Shown here: one piece after another, positions 1 to 8,319 of the stretch
Position numbering within the stretch: the stretch's first letter is position 1
Layout: every line of letters starts with the position of its first letter
Origin: Arthrobacter_B sp038069765
GTDB lineage: Bacteria; Actinomycetota; Actinomycetes; Actinomycetales; Micrococcaceae
Assembly: GCF_038069765.1 (NCBI RefSeq)
Contig: NZ_JBBPFS010000004.1
Span: forward strand, 62,001 to 126,000
Length of the DNA stretch: 64,000 nt
Reading direction: 5' to 3'
Translations under genes and position numbers: made by a program
The notes under the pieces: model-generated
What the model saw: only the letters and a program-made list of their open reading frames with translations
Told to the model about the DNA's origin: nothing
Database searches by the model: none

Positions 1-910
1 TGAACTCGACAAAGTCCCTGACCTCCGCGGTGGGGGCGCCCTCAAGCACCAGCTGCGTCAAAGACCCGATATTGACCTTCTGCCCGTGGGCGAGTCCGTG
101 CGTCTGCGGCGCGGCGGTCAGGCCGTTGTGGATGGCGTGCGCTGCCGCCAGTCCCCCGGATTCAAACCCGAGGCCCGAGAGCAGGGTGTTGGCCTCAATG
201 ACCTTCTCCAGCGCCGGCGTGACCACATGGTCACGGGCCGCATCCAGCGCCGGCAGCGCGAATTCCCACAGCACGTCCCAGCTCAAACGGGCCAGAGCGG
301 TTCCGGTCTCGGTCGGAAGCCCGCCGGCCATGGTCAGCGAGAAGGAGGCTGCCGTGGCCCGGGCTTCAAGCCAGGTGGCAAGCGCATCCCCCACCCCGTA
401 GGCGAGGAACGACGCCGGGGCGTTGGCGACAATCTGTGAGTCCACCAGCACCAGGTCCGGGTTCCGGGAAAAGAACCGGTACTCCTCGAACGCACCGTCG
501 GCGGTGTACACGACGGCGAGGGCGGAGGTCGGCGCATCGGTTGACGCAACCGTCGGCACCGAGGCCCAGCGGATCCCGGCCGCATCTCCGGCGGCCTTGC
601 ACGCATCGATGGTGCTGCCTCCGCCGACGCCCACCACCACATCGGCTTCGGCTGCACGGATGGCCTGGGTCAACCGGTCAATCTCGGCAGCAGTGGGGGT
701 GCCGTTGAAGACTTCCCGGGTCACCGGCAGTTCCTGCACCTGCAGCGAGACGGTGATGTCATGACTCACGAAACCCCAGACGACGTCGTCGGCCACCAAC
801 AGCGGTTTCTTCCCGATCTGCGCCAGAAACTCGCCCAGGCGGTGAATGGCGCCCGCCCCCTGGACGTAGCGGCCGGGACTGATCACGGTACGAACTGGTG
901 CCTGCTTCAT
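1..910 (-). CDS. gldA: glycerol dehydrogenase, C-terminus beyond window
   Basis: Iron-containing alcohol dehydrogenase family, NAD-dependent oxidation of glycerol to dihydroxyacetone in the cytosol. The visible 303 residues carry the nucleotide-binding GVGGGSTID motif, a GVGDALATW segment matching the family's metal-ligand Asp, and two His in AAHAIHNGL and THGLAHGQK matching the other metal ligands. The start ATG is preceded by AGGAGC on the minus strand. Family members are about 360-370 residues, so roughly 60 are missing past the left edge. It reads away from umuDC with a 232-base gap. Family assignment is secure; the exact substrate is inferred. Confidence 0.9.
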   Translation of the reverse strand, partial: MKQAPVRTVISPGRYVQGAGAIHRLGEFLAQIGKKPLLVADDVVWGFVSHDITVSLQVQELPVTREVFNGTPTAAEIDRLTQAIRAAEADVVVGVGGGSTIDACKAAGDAAGIRWASVPTVASTDAPTSALAVVYTADGAFEEYRFFSRNPDLVLVDSQIVANAPASFLAYGVGDALATWLEARATAASFSLTMAGGLPTETGTALARLSWDVLWEFALPALDAARDHVVTPALEKVIEANTLLSGLGFESGGLAAAHAIHNGLTAAPQTHGLAHGQKVNIGSLTQLVLEGAPTAEVRDFVEF

Positions 911-1114
911 ATTGAGCTCCTGACCCACGTCTGGGACGGCTGCGCCGCCGCCCGGATTTCAGCGTAGGGGGCGGGCCATAGCCACGGCTAGGGAACAGTA
1001 CTGCAACCCGGGGCGGGCCCACCCAAGTGAACGTCAGGCGGAAGCTTCCGGTTCGGTGCAGGAATTGCGCGGCGGCAGCCCGGCCCGGCGGCGGCGGTGC
1101 TAACCTGAAGGCAT

Positions 1115-1130
1115 TCGAAAGTGTGTTCTA
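1115..1130 (+). promoter_or_regulatory. LexA-type SOS box upstream of umuDC
   Basis: TCGAAAGTGTGTTCTA matches the actinobacterial/Gram-positive LexA consensus TCGAAC-N4-GTTCGA at 10 of 12 defined positions. It ends 12 bases before the umuD start, next to the GGGAGG ribosome binding site, where a bound repressor would block expression. Consensus is from general knowledge; binding is inferred. Confidence 0.75.
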
Positions 1131-1142
1131 GGGAGGCGGGTC

Positions 1143-1574
1143 ATGGCAGTCTTTTCCTCGAACCCTTCCCAGCGCCCGAGCGGCGGGGAAGAGGGAGCAG
1201 CAACCCGCTCCTCCACCCTGCCGGCCGGCTTCGCCTCCCCGGCCCAGGACTATTACGACGCCGGCATCGACCTGAACCGGCATCTGATCCGGGATGCGAC
1301 GTCGACGTTCATCATGCGGGTTTCCGGCGATGCCATGGACGGCGCCGGCATCAGCGACGGCGACGAGATTATCGTGGACCGTTCCCTGACGCCCAAGGAC
1401 GGTTCCGTCGTCGTCGCCGTCCTCAACGGCGAGCTGACCATCCGGCGTTTGCTGCTCACCGGCCAGGGCATCTTCCTGCATGCGGACAGCCCCGGTTCAA
1501 CGGATATTCCGGTGCCGGATCCGGCCGAACTGTCAGTGTGGGGCGTGGTGACCCGGTGCCTGCACCACGTCTAG
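1143..1574 (+). CDS. umuD: UmuD-like S24 protein with replaced catalytic dyad
   Basis: Homologue of UmuD, the SOS protein that self-cleaves to UmuD' and joins UmuC as DNA polymerase V. 143 residues, usual length. The cleavage region (AGFASPAQDY, residues 28-37) and the fold motifs (SGDAMDGAGISDGD, GELTIRRL) align without gaps to E. coli UmuD. However, the nucleophile Ser60 of E. coli corresponds to Ala64 and the general base Lys97 to Arg101, with the same 37-residue spacing. It is therefore predicted to be unable to process itself. It lies 45 bases before umuC and behind a LexA box. RBS GGGAGG. Confidence 0.9.
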   Translation: MAVFSSNPSQRPSGGEEGAATRSSTLPAGFASPAQDYYDAGIDLNRHLIRDATSTFIMRVSGDAMDGAGISDGDEIIVDRSLTPKDGSVVVAVLNGELTIRRLLLTGQGIFLHADSPGSTDIPVPDPAELSVWGVVTRCLHHV

Positions 1575-1619
1575 CTTGCAGTACCGCCGGTTGGTGCGGC
1601 CGCAGCCGAGGAGCTCGCC

Positions 1620-2906
1620 GTGGCTGAGCAGCAGCGGTTCGCTCTGGTGGACGTCAACAGCTTTTATGTTTCCTGCGAGCGCGTTTTTGATCCGTCGCTC
1701 GCCGGCATTCCGGTAGTGGTGCTGTCCAACAATGACGGTTGCGTGGTGGCGCGCTCCGATGAAGCCAAGGCCCTGGGCATCAAAACCGGAGAGCCGTGGT
1801 TCAAGCTGGCCGAGGCCGCACCAAAACTGGGCCTGGTGCAGCGCTCGAGCAACTATGAACTGTACGGAGACCTGAGTTCGCGGGTGATGCAGCTGCTGGC
1901 CCGCTTTTCCTCGGAGCAGGAAATCTATTCCATTGACGAGTGCTTCCTGCACCTGAACGGAACCGATGAACAGCTGCGCAGCCGCGGAACCGAAATTCGG
2001 GCCGCGGTGGCGCGGAACATCGGGCTGCCCGTCTGCGTGGGGATTGGCAGCACCAAAACCCTGGCCAAGTTCGCCAACCGGATTGCCAAGCAGAATCCGC
2101 ATCTGGGCGGGGTGTGCAACCTGGACGCCCTGGGTCCCGCCGTCGTCGACACCATCATGTCCCGGGTGCCGGTCACCGGACTGTGGGGTGTGGGCGCGCG
2201 GAACGGAACCCGGCTGAACGCTCTGGGCATTCACACGATTGCGGACCTGCGCGACGCCGATCCCGTCGTGATCCGCGCCAAGTTCTCCGTGGTGCTGCAG
2301 CGGACGGTGCTGGAGCTGAACGGCACCGCGTGCATTCCAATGGAAACCGAATCCGCCGACAAACAGCAGGTGCTCTTTTCGCGCAGCTTTGCGACGCCGG
2401 TGACCACCCGCGAATCCATGCGCCAGGTCATGAGCCTCTACGCACAAAAAGCAGCCATCCGGTTGGCGAAGGAGGGGCAGCTAGCCACGGTGATGACGGT
2501 CTTTGCCGCGACGTCCCGGTTCAATACGACGGCGGCATCATCGCCTTCAGCGACAGTGCGGCTCGAGCGGCCCACAGCCGATCCGTTGGTGCTGACCCGC
2601 GCCGCCATCACCGCCATGGACTCACAGGTGGTGGAGGGTGCGCCCTACGCCAAGGCCGGCATTATGCTCACCGGCCTGTCCCCTGCCGGGGCAGAGCCGG
2701 TGTTTGATCTCTTTGACGCCGGCCCGGAGCAGCCGGACATCGGTCCGCTGCTGGCACAGGTCACGGACAAGTACGGCGCCGCCAGCATCGGTCTGGGTTT
2801 GGCCGGGATGGCTTCCGCCAAACCGGACTGGACCATGGCCCGGAAATTCGCCTCCCCGCGCTTCACCACGGAGTGGTCGGACCTGCCGGTGGTGAAGGCG
2901 GTTTAA
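1620..2906 (+). CDS. umuC: Y-family DNA polymerase V catalytic subunit
   Basis: Translesion DNA polymerase of the UmuC/DinB family, 428 residues. Palm catalytic residues are visible: Asp11 in VDVNSFYVSCE and Asp106-Glu107 in YSIDECFLHLNG. A DGCVVARSDEAKALGIK fingers motif and the helix-hairpin-helix thumb region (VTGLWGVG) follow, with the little-finger domain in the C-terminal third. Starts with GTG. Co-transcribed with umuD, so probably SOS-induced by the LexA box at 1115-1130. Role: error-prone bypass of DNA lesions. Confidence 0.93.
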   Translation: MAEQQRFALVDVNSFYVSCERVFDPSLAGIPVVVLSNNDGCVVARSDEAKALGIKTGEPWFKLAEAAPKLGLVQRSSNYELYGDLSSRVMQLLARFSSEQEIYSIDECFLHLNGTDEQLRSRGTEIRAAVARNIGLPVCVGIGSTKTLAKFANRIAKQNPHLGGVCNLDALGPAVVDTIMSRVPVTGLWGVGARNGTRLNALGIHTIADLRDADPVVIRAKFSVVLQRTVLELNGTACIPMETESADKQQVLFSRSFATPVTTRESMRQVMSLYAQKAAIRLAKEGQLATVMTVFAATSRFNTTAASSPSATVRLERPTADPLVLTRAAITAMDSQVVEGAPYAKAGIMLTGLSPAGAEPVFDLFDAGPEQPDIGPLLAQVTDKYGAASIGLGLAGMASAKPDWTMARKFASPRFTTEWSDLPVVKAV

Positions 2907-2961
2907 GCGGTCACATGCTCCTCGCACAGCCAGGCACTGAGACGGAACAGTGAAGTGCAAA

Positions 2962-3330
2962 CTATCCCTGACTGTGCACCGTGACGGCGTATCCTTCGGA
3001 ATCGAGGAAGGTGAAAGTGGTGCCGAACGGCCCCTCGAAAGGCGGCTGCACGATCCGCACTCCCGCGTTGGCCATGGACCGGTGAAGCGTCTCCGCCTCC
3101 GGGTCATGCAGCCACAGCGCCACGCCCAATCCCGGCTGTTCGACAGCGTCCAGGTTCACTCCGGGCGCCGCTTCACGCACGGCAAAAGCTATAGGCGAGG
3201 TTGCAAAGACAACGGCGCCGGGAGGGGAAGCAGGCGCCCGGGTCAGGCCGACCATATCCTCATAAAAAGCTGCGGCCTGTTCCAGACTTCGCACCTGAAG
3301 GGCGATGAAATCGGGTCCTGTGACGGTCAT
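2962..3330 (-). CDS. VOC family (glyoxalase/bleomycin-resistance fold) protein
   Basis: 122-residue vicinal-oxygen-chelate protein with the paired beta-alpha-beta-beta-beta units typical of the family (FIALQVRSLEQAAAFYEDMVGL at the N-terminus, FTFLDSEGYAVTVHS at the C-terminus). The enzymatic substrate cannot be read from sequence; relatives detoxify small electrophiles or bind antibiotics. It is divergently transcribed from the MarR gene across a 62-base gap filled with inverted repeats, so it is the likely target of that regulator. Confidence 0.8.
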   Translation of the reverse strand: MTVTGPDFIALQVRSLEQAAAFYEDMVGLTRAPASPPGAVVFATSPIAFAVREAAPGVNLDAVEQPGLGVALWLHDPEAETLHRSMANAGVRIVQPPFEGPFGTTFTFLDSEGYAVTVHSQG

Positions 3331-3349
3331 GGTGTCTCCTTGGATTATG

Positions 3350-3393
3350 TGTCAGGTTACTGACATACGTCATCGTATGTCAGGATATTGACA
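3350..3393. promoter_or_regulatory. three overlapping inverted repeats, likely MarR operator
   Basis: Three palindromes overlap in the divergent gap: TGTCA-N6-TGACA at 3350-3365, TGACATACG-N4-CGTATGTCA at 3361-3382 (perfect 9-base arms), and TGTCA-N6-TGACA at 3378-3393. The outer two share identical arms and spacing and abut the central one symmetrically. The right copy runs into the MarR start codon. This is the layout expected for an autoregulatory MarR dimer array; binding is inferred. Confidence 0.75.
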
Positions 3394-3836
3394 TGAGCAA
3401 ACCTGACCGTCCACAGATCGGATATCTCCTCAAAGAGGCCCAAGCTGTGCTTCGGGTGCGCATGGATGAGGTGCTGCGGCCGCTGGGCCTCAGTGTTCCG
3501 CAGTACGTATGTCTGCATCTGCTCGAGCGCGAGCCGGGCATTTCCGCGGCTGAGCTCGCCCGGGGCGCCTTCGTCACGCGGCAATCGATGAACACCCTGC
3601 TGCAAAACCTGCAGGACCGGGGTCTGGTGGAGCGCCCGGCACGGCCGGCGGCGGGCCGGACCCTGCCGGCGGTGCTCACGGGACCGGGAGCTGAGGTGCT
3701 TGCGGACGCACAGGCTCTGGTTGACCAAGTGGAAACCCGAATGCTCTCCCGCCTTGATGCACAGGGCGTCGAAGGGCTGGGCGCGGCACTGTCCCTGTGT
3801 ATCGAGGCCTTGGAGGCGCCGGCGTCGGGCAGCTGA
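3393..3836 (+). CDS. MarR-family transcriptional regulator
   Basis: 147 residues with the MarR winged-helix layout: N-terminal dimerisation helix, helix-turn-helix (ISAAELARGAFVTRQSMNTLLQNLQDRGLVER, residues about 49-80) and the wing (RPAAGRTLPAVLT). It is divergent from the VOC protein and overlaps the operator array at its own start codon, suggesting autorepression. The effector is unknown. Confidence 0.88.
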   Translation: MSKPDRPQIGYLLKEAQAVLRVRMDEVLRPLGLSVPQYVCLHLLEREPGISAAELARGAFVTRQSMNTLLQNLQDRGLVERPARPAAGRTLPAVLTGPGAEVLADAQALVDQVETRMLSRLDAQGVEGLGAALSLCIEALEAPASGS

Positions 3837-3883
3837 CAGCTTGGGGCCCCGCATAGCCGGACCCGGCATGGGACGCTGGTGAC

Positions 3884-4306
3884 ATGGATTTGATGGTCTC
3901 GCCCGCGCTCACGATCCCGGCGTCAGAGCTGAGCTGGCGGTTCTCCCGCTCCTCCGGGCCCGGCGGCCAGCACGTGAACACCTCGGACAGCCGCGCTTCC
4001 GTGTCCTGGAACATCGCCGATTCGGCGGTGTTGTCGGAGACCCAGCGGGTGCTGCTGCTGAGCCGCCTGCAGCGGCGCCTCATCGACGGCGTGGTTACGG
4101 TGACGGCGTCTGAACAGCGCTCACAGCTGCGCAACCGGGAGATAGCTCTGGCCAAGCTGGCTGACCTCGTGGCGGAAGCCCTTGCTCCCGAAGCTGCCCT
4201 GCGCAGGAAAACCAAACCCACGCGGGGCTCGAACTATCGGCGCCTCGATGCCAAGAAGCAGCGGGCTGCGACAAAACAGCAACGCAGAAGGCCGCCGACG
4301 GATTAG
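3884..4306 (+). CDS. arfB: peptidyl-tRNA hydrolase ArfB, ribosome rescue factor
   Basis: Alternative ribosome-rescue factor (YaeJ type), which hydrolyses peptidyl-tRNA on ribosomes stalled at mRNA ends. The release-factor catalytic motif GGQ is at residues 27-29 within RSSGPGGQHVNTSDSRA. The C-terminal tail (KKQRAATKQQRRRPPTD) is the lysine/arginine-rich extension that enters the empty mRNA channel in this family. 140 residues, normal length. It is 47 bases downstream of the MarR gene and probably separately expressed. The ribosome binding site is weak. Confidence 0.92.
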   Translation: MDLMVSPALTIPASELSWRFSRSSGPGGQHVNTSDSRASVSWNIADSAVLSETQRVLLLSRLQRRLIDGVVTVTASEQRSQLRNREIALAKLADLVAEALAPEAALRRKTKPTRGSNYRRLDAKKQRAATKQQRRRPPTD

Positions 4307-4352
4307 CGGCTGCTTCGGTGGTGACACGTTCAGCTTCGCCTGCCCGGACTAC

Positions 4353-4375
4353 AAAAAACCCCCGACATGCGGGGG
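4353..4375 (-). terminator. rho-independent terminator of tRNA-Ala
   Basis: On the minus strand, CCCCCG-CATGT-CGGGGG is followed directly by six T. The hairpin lies eight bases beyond the tRNA 3' end. Confidence 0.85.
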
Positions 4376-4382
4376 CATCCTG

Positions 4383-4455
4383 TGGAGCTTAGGGGAATCG
4401 AACCCCTGACCTTTTCATTGCGAACGAAACGCTCTACCAACTGAGCTAAAGCCCC
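4383..4455 (-). tRNA. tRNA-Ala (anticodon CGC)
   Basis: 73-base cloverleaf. The acceptor GGGGCTT pairs with AAGCTCC plus discriminator A; D arm AGCTCAGTTGGTAGAGC; anticodon loop TTCGCAA, giving CGC for GCG codons; T arm AGGGGTTCGATTCCCCT. No encoded CCA. A terminator follows. Confidence 0.95.
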
Positions 4456-4677
4456 TTCCCCGGCACCAGCCGGGCGGCTCCGGAGAGCTAACCCCGATTC
4501 TAGACCCGCTCCCATGCCCCCGCGCAAATCGCAGCCGCCAAACGAGCGCCGGAGGCCCCCGAACCGGGCCCGACCCTGCCTCCGGAACCGCACCCCGGGC
4601 TATCCTGACAGCCCGGCCGCCAGCATCCGGCCGGCCGGAAACGCACCTCTATTCCGCAAGCGAAAAGGAGCAGTGCC

Positions 4678-5097
4678 ATGTCCCTCATCGAAGATGTGAT
4701 CAGCGAACGGCCCGACGGCGCCGGAACAGACCTCTTGGCCGTATCCACCTGCGTTATTGCCTGCTTTGACTGCGTGCAGGTCTGCAACGCCTGTGCGGAT
4801 GCCTGCCTCAGTGAAGACATGCTCGGCGACATGGTCGAGTGCATCCGCATGGATCTGAACTGCGCCGACATCTGCGCAGCTACCGGCGCCACTGTAGCGC
4901 GCACCGGAACCCGGTACGGCGGATACGACGGGAGCACGGCAACCCTGCTGCGCGCCTGCGCCGCAGCCTGCCGCCGGTGCGCCGAAGAGTGCGAACAGCA
5001 TGCCGCCGCACACGGGCACTGCCGGATCTGCGCGGAAACCTGCCGCCGCTGCGCCGCCATGTGCGAGGAACTGCTGGTGGTGTTGGAACGCGGCTGA
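4678..5097 (+). CDS. Cys-rich four-helix-bundle copper-binding protein (DUF326/Csp type)
   Basis: 139 residues with 18 cysteines, mostly in CxxC and CxxxC pairs on predicted helices (for example CVIACFDCVQVCNACADAC and CRICAETCRRCAAMC). This is the pattern of Csp-type copper storage proteins, whose Cys line the inside of a four-helix bundle and bind Cu(I). No signal peptide, so cytosolic (Csp3-like). A heavy-metal P-type ATPase lies about 1 kb downstream, which fits metal handling, though the two are not in one operon. Copper specificity is inferred from the family. Confidence 0.85.
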   Translation: MSLIEDVISERPDGAGTDLLAVSTCVIACFDCVQVCNACADACLSEDMLGDMVECIRMDLNCADICAATGATVARTGTRYGGYDGSTATLLRACAAACRRCAEECEQHAAAHGHCRICAETCRRCAAMCEELLVVLERG

Positions 5098-5134
5098 GGA
5101 TCCCCCAAAAAGAACCCGGCGTACGCACAAACTA

Positions 5135-5168
5135 GGCCCCCGCCCAACGCCGGCACGACGGCGGGGCC
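5135..5168. terminator. shared hairpin between convergent genes
   Basis: GGCCCCCGCC and GGCGGGGCC form a near-perfect stem around a 15-base loop between the convergent Csp-like and DinB-like genes. No T tract is evident, so termination is only likely. Confidence 0.45.
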
Positions 5169-5171
5169 GGG

Positions 5172-5687
5172 CTATGTGCCCGACGCCAGAACCATCCCGC
5201 GCAGGTAGGCTGCCTGGCCCGCGTGCTCCAGGCCGTCCCCCAGGATGCTGACCAGCCGGACACCCAGAGTGACGGGCGGATCCCAGGCGGTGTCCACCAC
5301 CTGGTCAAGGTCGCCGCCGTTCACACCGGAGACAAAGGCGGCCGTACGCGAATGCACCGCCTCGTAGTAGTCCAGCAGCACGTCGGCCGACTGGACCTGA
5401 ACCAGGGCCACCTGCTCCGAATCGTGCCCGTAGCCGGTGTCATCCACCGCCAGCGGCAGCCCGACGCGTTGGTACCAGCCTTCTGCCGTCCACGCCTGCT
5501 CGTGCCCGGCCAGCGGAGCTATCTGGGCGTCTTCGCTCCGCGCCAGGTGCCAGATCAGCCAGGTAATCGAATTTCCCGCCGGGTACGGGCGGTGGTTCAG
5601 GGCTGCAGCATCCAGGCCGTGCACAGCCCCGCGCACGGCCTGGGGCAGGCGGCCGAAGGCATCAATGAGAAGATCGCTCTGTTCCAT
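5172..5687 (-). CDS. DinB/DUF664 superfamily protein
   Basis: 171 residues in the DinB-like four-helix metal-binding superfamily, which in actinobacteria includes mycothiol-dependent enzymes. Candidate metal ligands are His in SITWLIWHLARSEDAQI and in GDGLEHAGQAAYLRG, the usual spacing pattern at helices 2 and 4. I chose the ATG at 5687 because GGAG lies nine bases upstream; an in-frame ATG at 5711 exists without a good RBS. The reaction is unknown. Confidence 0.8.
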   Translation of the reverse strand: MEQSDLLIDAFGRLPQAVRGAVHGLDAAALNHRPYPAGNSITWLIWHLARSEDAQIAPLAGHEQAWTAEGWYQRVGLPLAVDDTGYGHDSEQVALVQVQSADVLLDYYEAVHSRTAAFVSGVNGGDLDQVVDTAWDPPVTLGVRLVSILGDGLEHAGQAAYLRGMVLASGT

Positions 5688-5856
5688 GGCGGTTGACTCC
5701 GTAGGTCGCATTTCGGCGCCGGACTGCGGCGGGGGATCGCGGCCATCCTTTCACGCCCGGTACCGCCGGGAAAGGGAGGAAGCACAGAAGTGCCCTCCTC
5801 AAAAAATTCGGCGGCCGGCCGGTTCCATCTGCCGGCCGCGGCCCTAAAATTGCCAG

Positions 5857-6081
5857 ATGAGTTGGACTGACGAGCGTCCTCCCTGGCTTCCGCCCCTGCC
5901 GTCACCAAACCGCGGGAGAGTGCGGATCATCGTGGGCATGACCCTGATTATCGCCGTCATGCTCGGCATCCTCGTGGTCGCTTTCCTGGGCGAAACACTG
6001 AGCATGTATTCCTGGTGGCCGCTGGCCGCCGGCCTGGCGTTCCTCATGTCCGGGCTGTTGAGCCGCCGCCGGATGCCGTGA
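5857..6081 (+). CDS. small membrane protein, unknown function
   Basis: 74 residues. A Pro-rich N-terminus (WTDERPPWLPPLPSPNRGR) precedes two hydrophobic segments (about residues 23-44 and 51-68) and a basic end (SRRRMP), consistent with a two-pass inner membrane protein. I recognise no family. It lies 68 bases before the P-type ATPase in the same direction and may be co-expressed with it. Confidence 0.6.
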   Translation: MSWTDERPPWLPPLPSPNRGRVRIIVGMTLIIAVMLGILVVAFLGETLSMYSWWPLAAGLAFLMSGLLSRRRMP

Positions 6082-6149
6082 TGTTCCAAGCGGGTTAGGC
6101 AAGCTTTCTCTTGCTGGAATTACCCCGCCGGCAGGCCTATAACGAAAGC

Positions 6150-8036
6150 ATGAAGAGACTCTCAGCGATCCGGCGATACCCGGTGGTGGCGGCAACAATC
6201 GCCGTCGGGCTGGCAGTCCTGGCGCTGCACGGAGCCGGCCTGCCGGCTGCCGCCGCCTGGCTCGCTTCCGGCTACGCCCTGCTCGTCGCCGCAGCCACCG
6301 GCGTCCGGATGATTCGTGACCTGCGCCGCGGCCACTGGGGACTGGACATCCTCGCCGTACTGGCCATTCTCGCCACCGTTGCAGTGGGCGAATATGTTGC
6401 TGCCCTGATCATCGTGCTGATGCTCTCCGGGGGTGAAGCGCTCGAAGACTATGCGGCCAGCCGGGCCCGCAGCGAACTAGATGCCCTGCTGGAACGGGCA
6501 CCGCAGACAGCGCACCGGATGCAGCCCGGAACGGAGACGCCGGCGGACATCCCGGCCTCCGAGGTCAGTGTCGGGGACATCCTGCTCATCAAACCCTCCG
6601 AACTGGTGCCCGTGGACGGCATCCTGCTCAGCGCTGAAGCTTCCTTTGACGAGTCGTCGCTGACCGGCGAATCGCTGCCGGTCTCCCGCACCGCAGGAGA
6701 GACGGTGCTGAGCGGTTCCGTCAACGGCTCGCAGGCTGTCCGCATCCGGGCCACGGCCACGACCGAGGACAGCCAGTACCAGCGGATCGTGGCTCTGGTC
6801 CGCGAAGCCTCGGAGTCCAAAGCACCCGTGGTGCGGCTGGCGGACCGGTTCGCGGTGCCCTTTACGGCGGTGTCCCTGCTTATCGCCGGCGCCGCATGGT
6901 TCCTCAGCGGTGATCCGGTGCGCTTCGCCGAGGTGCTTGTGCTGGCCACACCCTGCCCGCTGCTGATCGCCGCCCCGGTGGCTTTCCTGGGCGGTATGAG
7001 CCGGTCCGCCCGCAACGGCATCATCGTCAAGGGCGGAGCCACCCTGCAGCAGCTGGCCCGGGCCCGCAGCATTGCCTTCGACAAGACCGGCACCCTGACC
7101 TACGGCAGGCCACGGCTTGTATCCGTTCATCCCGAGCCGCCGTTCACCGCCGATGAGGTGCTGCAGCTCGCTGCCTCCGCCGAGCAGTACTCTTCCCATG
7201 TGCTGGCTGCCGCGGTGCAAACTGCCGCCCAGGACCGCGGACTGGCCCTTCGCCCGGCCGCCTCGGCATCGGAAGTGGCAACCAACGGAGTGCAGGCCAG
7301 CATCGGGGGCCGCACCGTGCTGGTCGGCAAACAGCGTTTTGTCGCGGCTGCAGTGCCAGACGAGGTCAGCGCTCCGGCGGCCGGGCAACTGATGGTTTAT
7401 GTCGGGATTGACGGGCGGTTCGCGGGCACGCTGGCCCTCAGCGACACTCCGCGGGAAAACGCACAGGCCACCCTGGACCGTCTGGCGGGACTCGGGCTGC
7501 AGTCTCCGGTGATGCTGACCGGAGACGGCAAGGCCTCGGCGGAAGGCACCGCGGCCGTACTGGGTATCCGCACGGTCCATGCGGAACTGCTGCCCGAGGA
7601 CAAGGTCCGCCTGGTCGCGGCCCTGCCGCAGCGGCCGGTGATCATGGTGGGCGACGGCGTGAATGACGCGCCGGTGCTTGCAGCCGCCGACGTCGGAATT
7701 GCCATGGGTGCCCGCGGATCCACGGCCGCCGGAGAATCCGCCGACGCCGTGATCGTCACCGACGACATCTCCAAAGTGGCCGACGCCGTCGACATCGGCC
7801 GGCGGACCATGCGCGTGGCGCTGGGCAGCATCTGGCTGGGCATCAGCCTCAGCGTAGGACTGATGCTCACCGCCGCCTTTGGATTCATCCCCGCCGTTGC
7901 CGGGGCCCTGACCCAGGAGCTGGTGGATCTGGCCGCCATCCTGAATGCACTGCGGGCGCTGGGCGGCGGAAGAAGCGCGGCGCCGGTGCCCTCCGTTCCG
8001 CCGGAGTCCCGGAAAGTCCGCGAAGTGCGGGCCTAG
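6150..8036 (+). CDS. heavy-metal translocating P-type ATPase
   Basis: P1B-type ATPase that drives metal ions across the membrane, 628 residues. Visible motifs: actuator loop DESSLTGESLP, membrane metal-site motif T267-P-C-P270 in helix M6 region, phosphorylated Asp311 in FDKTGTLT, and hinge motif GDGVNDAP with Asp502. There is no N-terminal heavy-metal-associated domain. TPCP is not the CPC of classical copper pumps, so the metal is uncertain. The ATG at 6150 starts a basic segment before helix 1; an in-frame TTG at 6111 is an alternative. Its last 58 bases recur at 9198-9255. Confidence 0.9.
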   Translation: MKRLSAIRRYPVVAATIAVGLAVLALHGAGLPAAAAWLASGYALLVAAATGVRMIRDLRRGHWGLDILAVLAILATVAVGEYVAALIIVLMLSGGEALEDYAASRARSELDALLERAPQTAHRMQPGTETPADIPASEVSVGDILLIKPSELVPVDGILLSAEASFDESSLTGESLPVSRTAGETVLSGSVNGSQAVRIRATATTEDSQYQRIVALVREASESKAPVVRLADRFAVPFTAVSLLIAGAAWFLSGDPVRFAEVLVLATPCPLLIAAPVAFLGGMSRSARNGIIVKGGATLQQLARARSIAFDKTGTLTYGRPRLVSVHPEPPFTADEVLQLAASAEQYSSHVLAAAVQTAAQDRGLALRPAASASEVATNGVQASIGGRTVLVGKQRFVAAAVPDEVSAPAAGQLMVYVGIDGRFAGTLALSDTPRENAQATLDRLAGLGLQSPVMLTGDGKASAEGTAAVLGIRTVHAELLPEDKVRLVAALPQRPVIMVGDGVNDAPVLAAADVGIAMGARGSTAAGESADAVIVTDDISKVADAVDIGRRTMRVALGSIWLGISLSVGLMLTAAFGFIPAVAGALTQELVDLAAILNALRALGGGRSAAPVPSVPPESRKVREVRA

Positions 8037-8319
8037 GGAAGAATGGCGGCCTGCAGCACTGCTCCAGCTCCCTTCAGCGGGGCCTCTCTGTGTCGTCCGG
8101 TGCGCTATCTATCTGTCTTCACTGCTGTGTTGCCTGCCCAGGAGGGGACGATAAAAGCACAAATGCCCCGGGTGCGCTTCTACAAATATTTACAGAGAGG
8201 CGAGGGCCATGTAGTGCTCCCGGCTATATCACGGGTGCGCACGGAGGTGCAGACTTGTTAGCCGATCGGCTTGCGGGCGTGCCATGAAGGCCATTTCTTT
8301 TGGCGTTAGAGTTCGGTCC

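Noticed and set aside
8250..8262. GCCGATCGGC palindrome before the TmrB-like gene
   Set aside because: Short and common in G+C-rich DNA; no second copy or promoter context.
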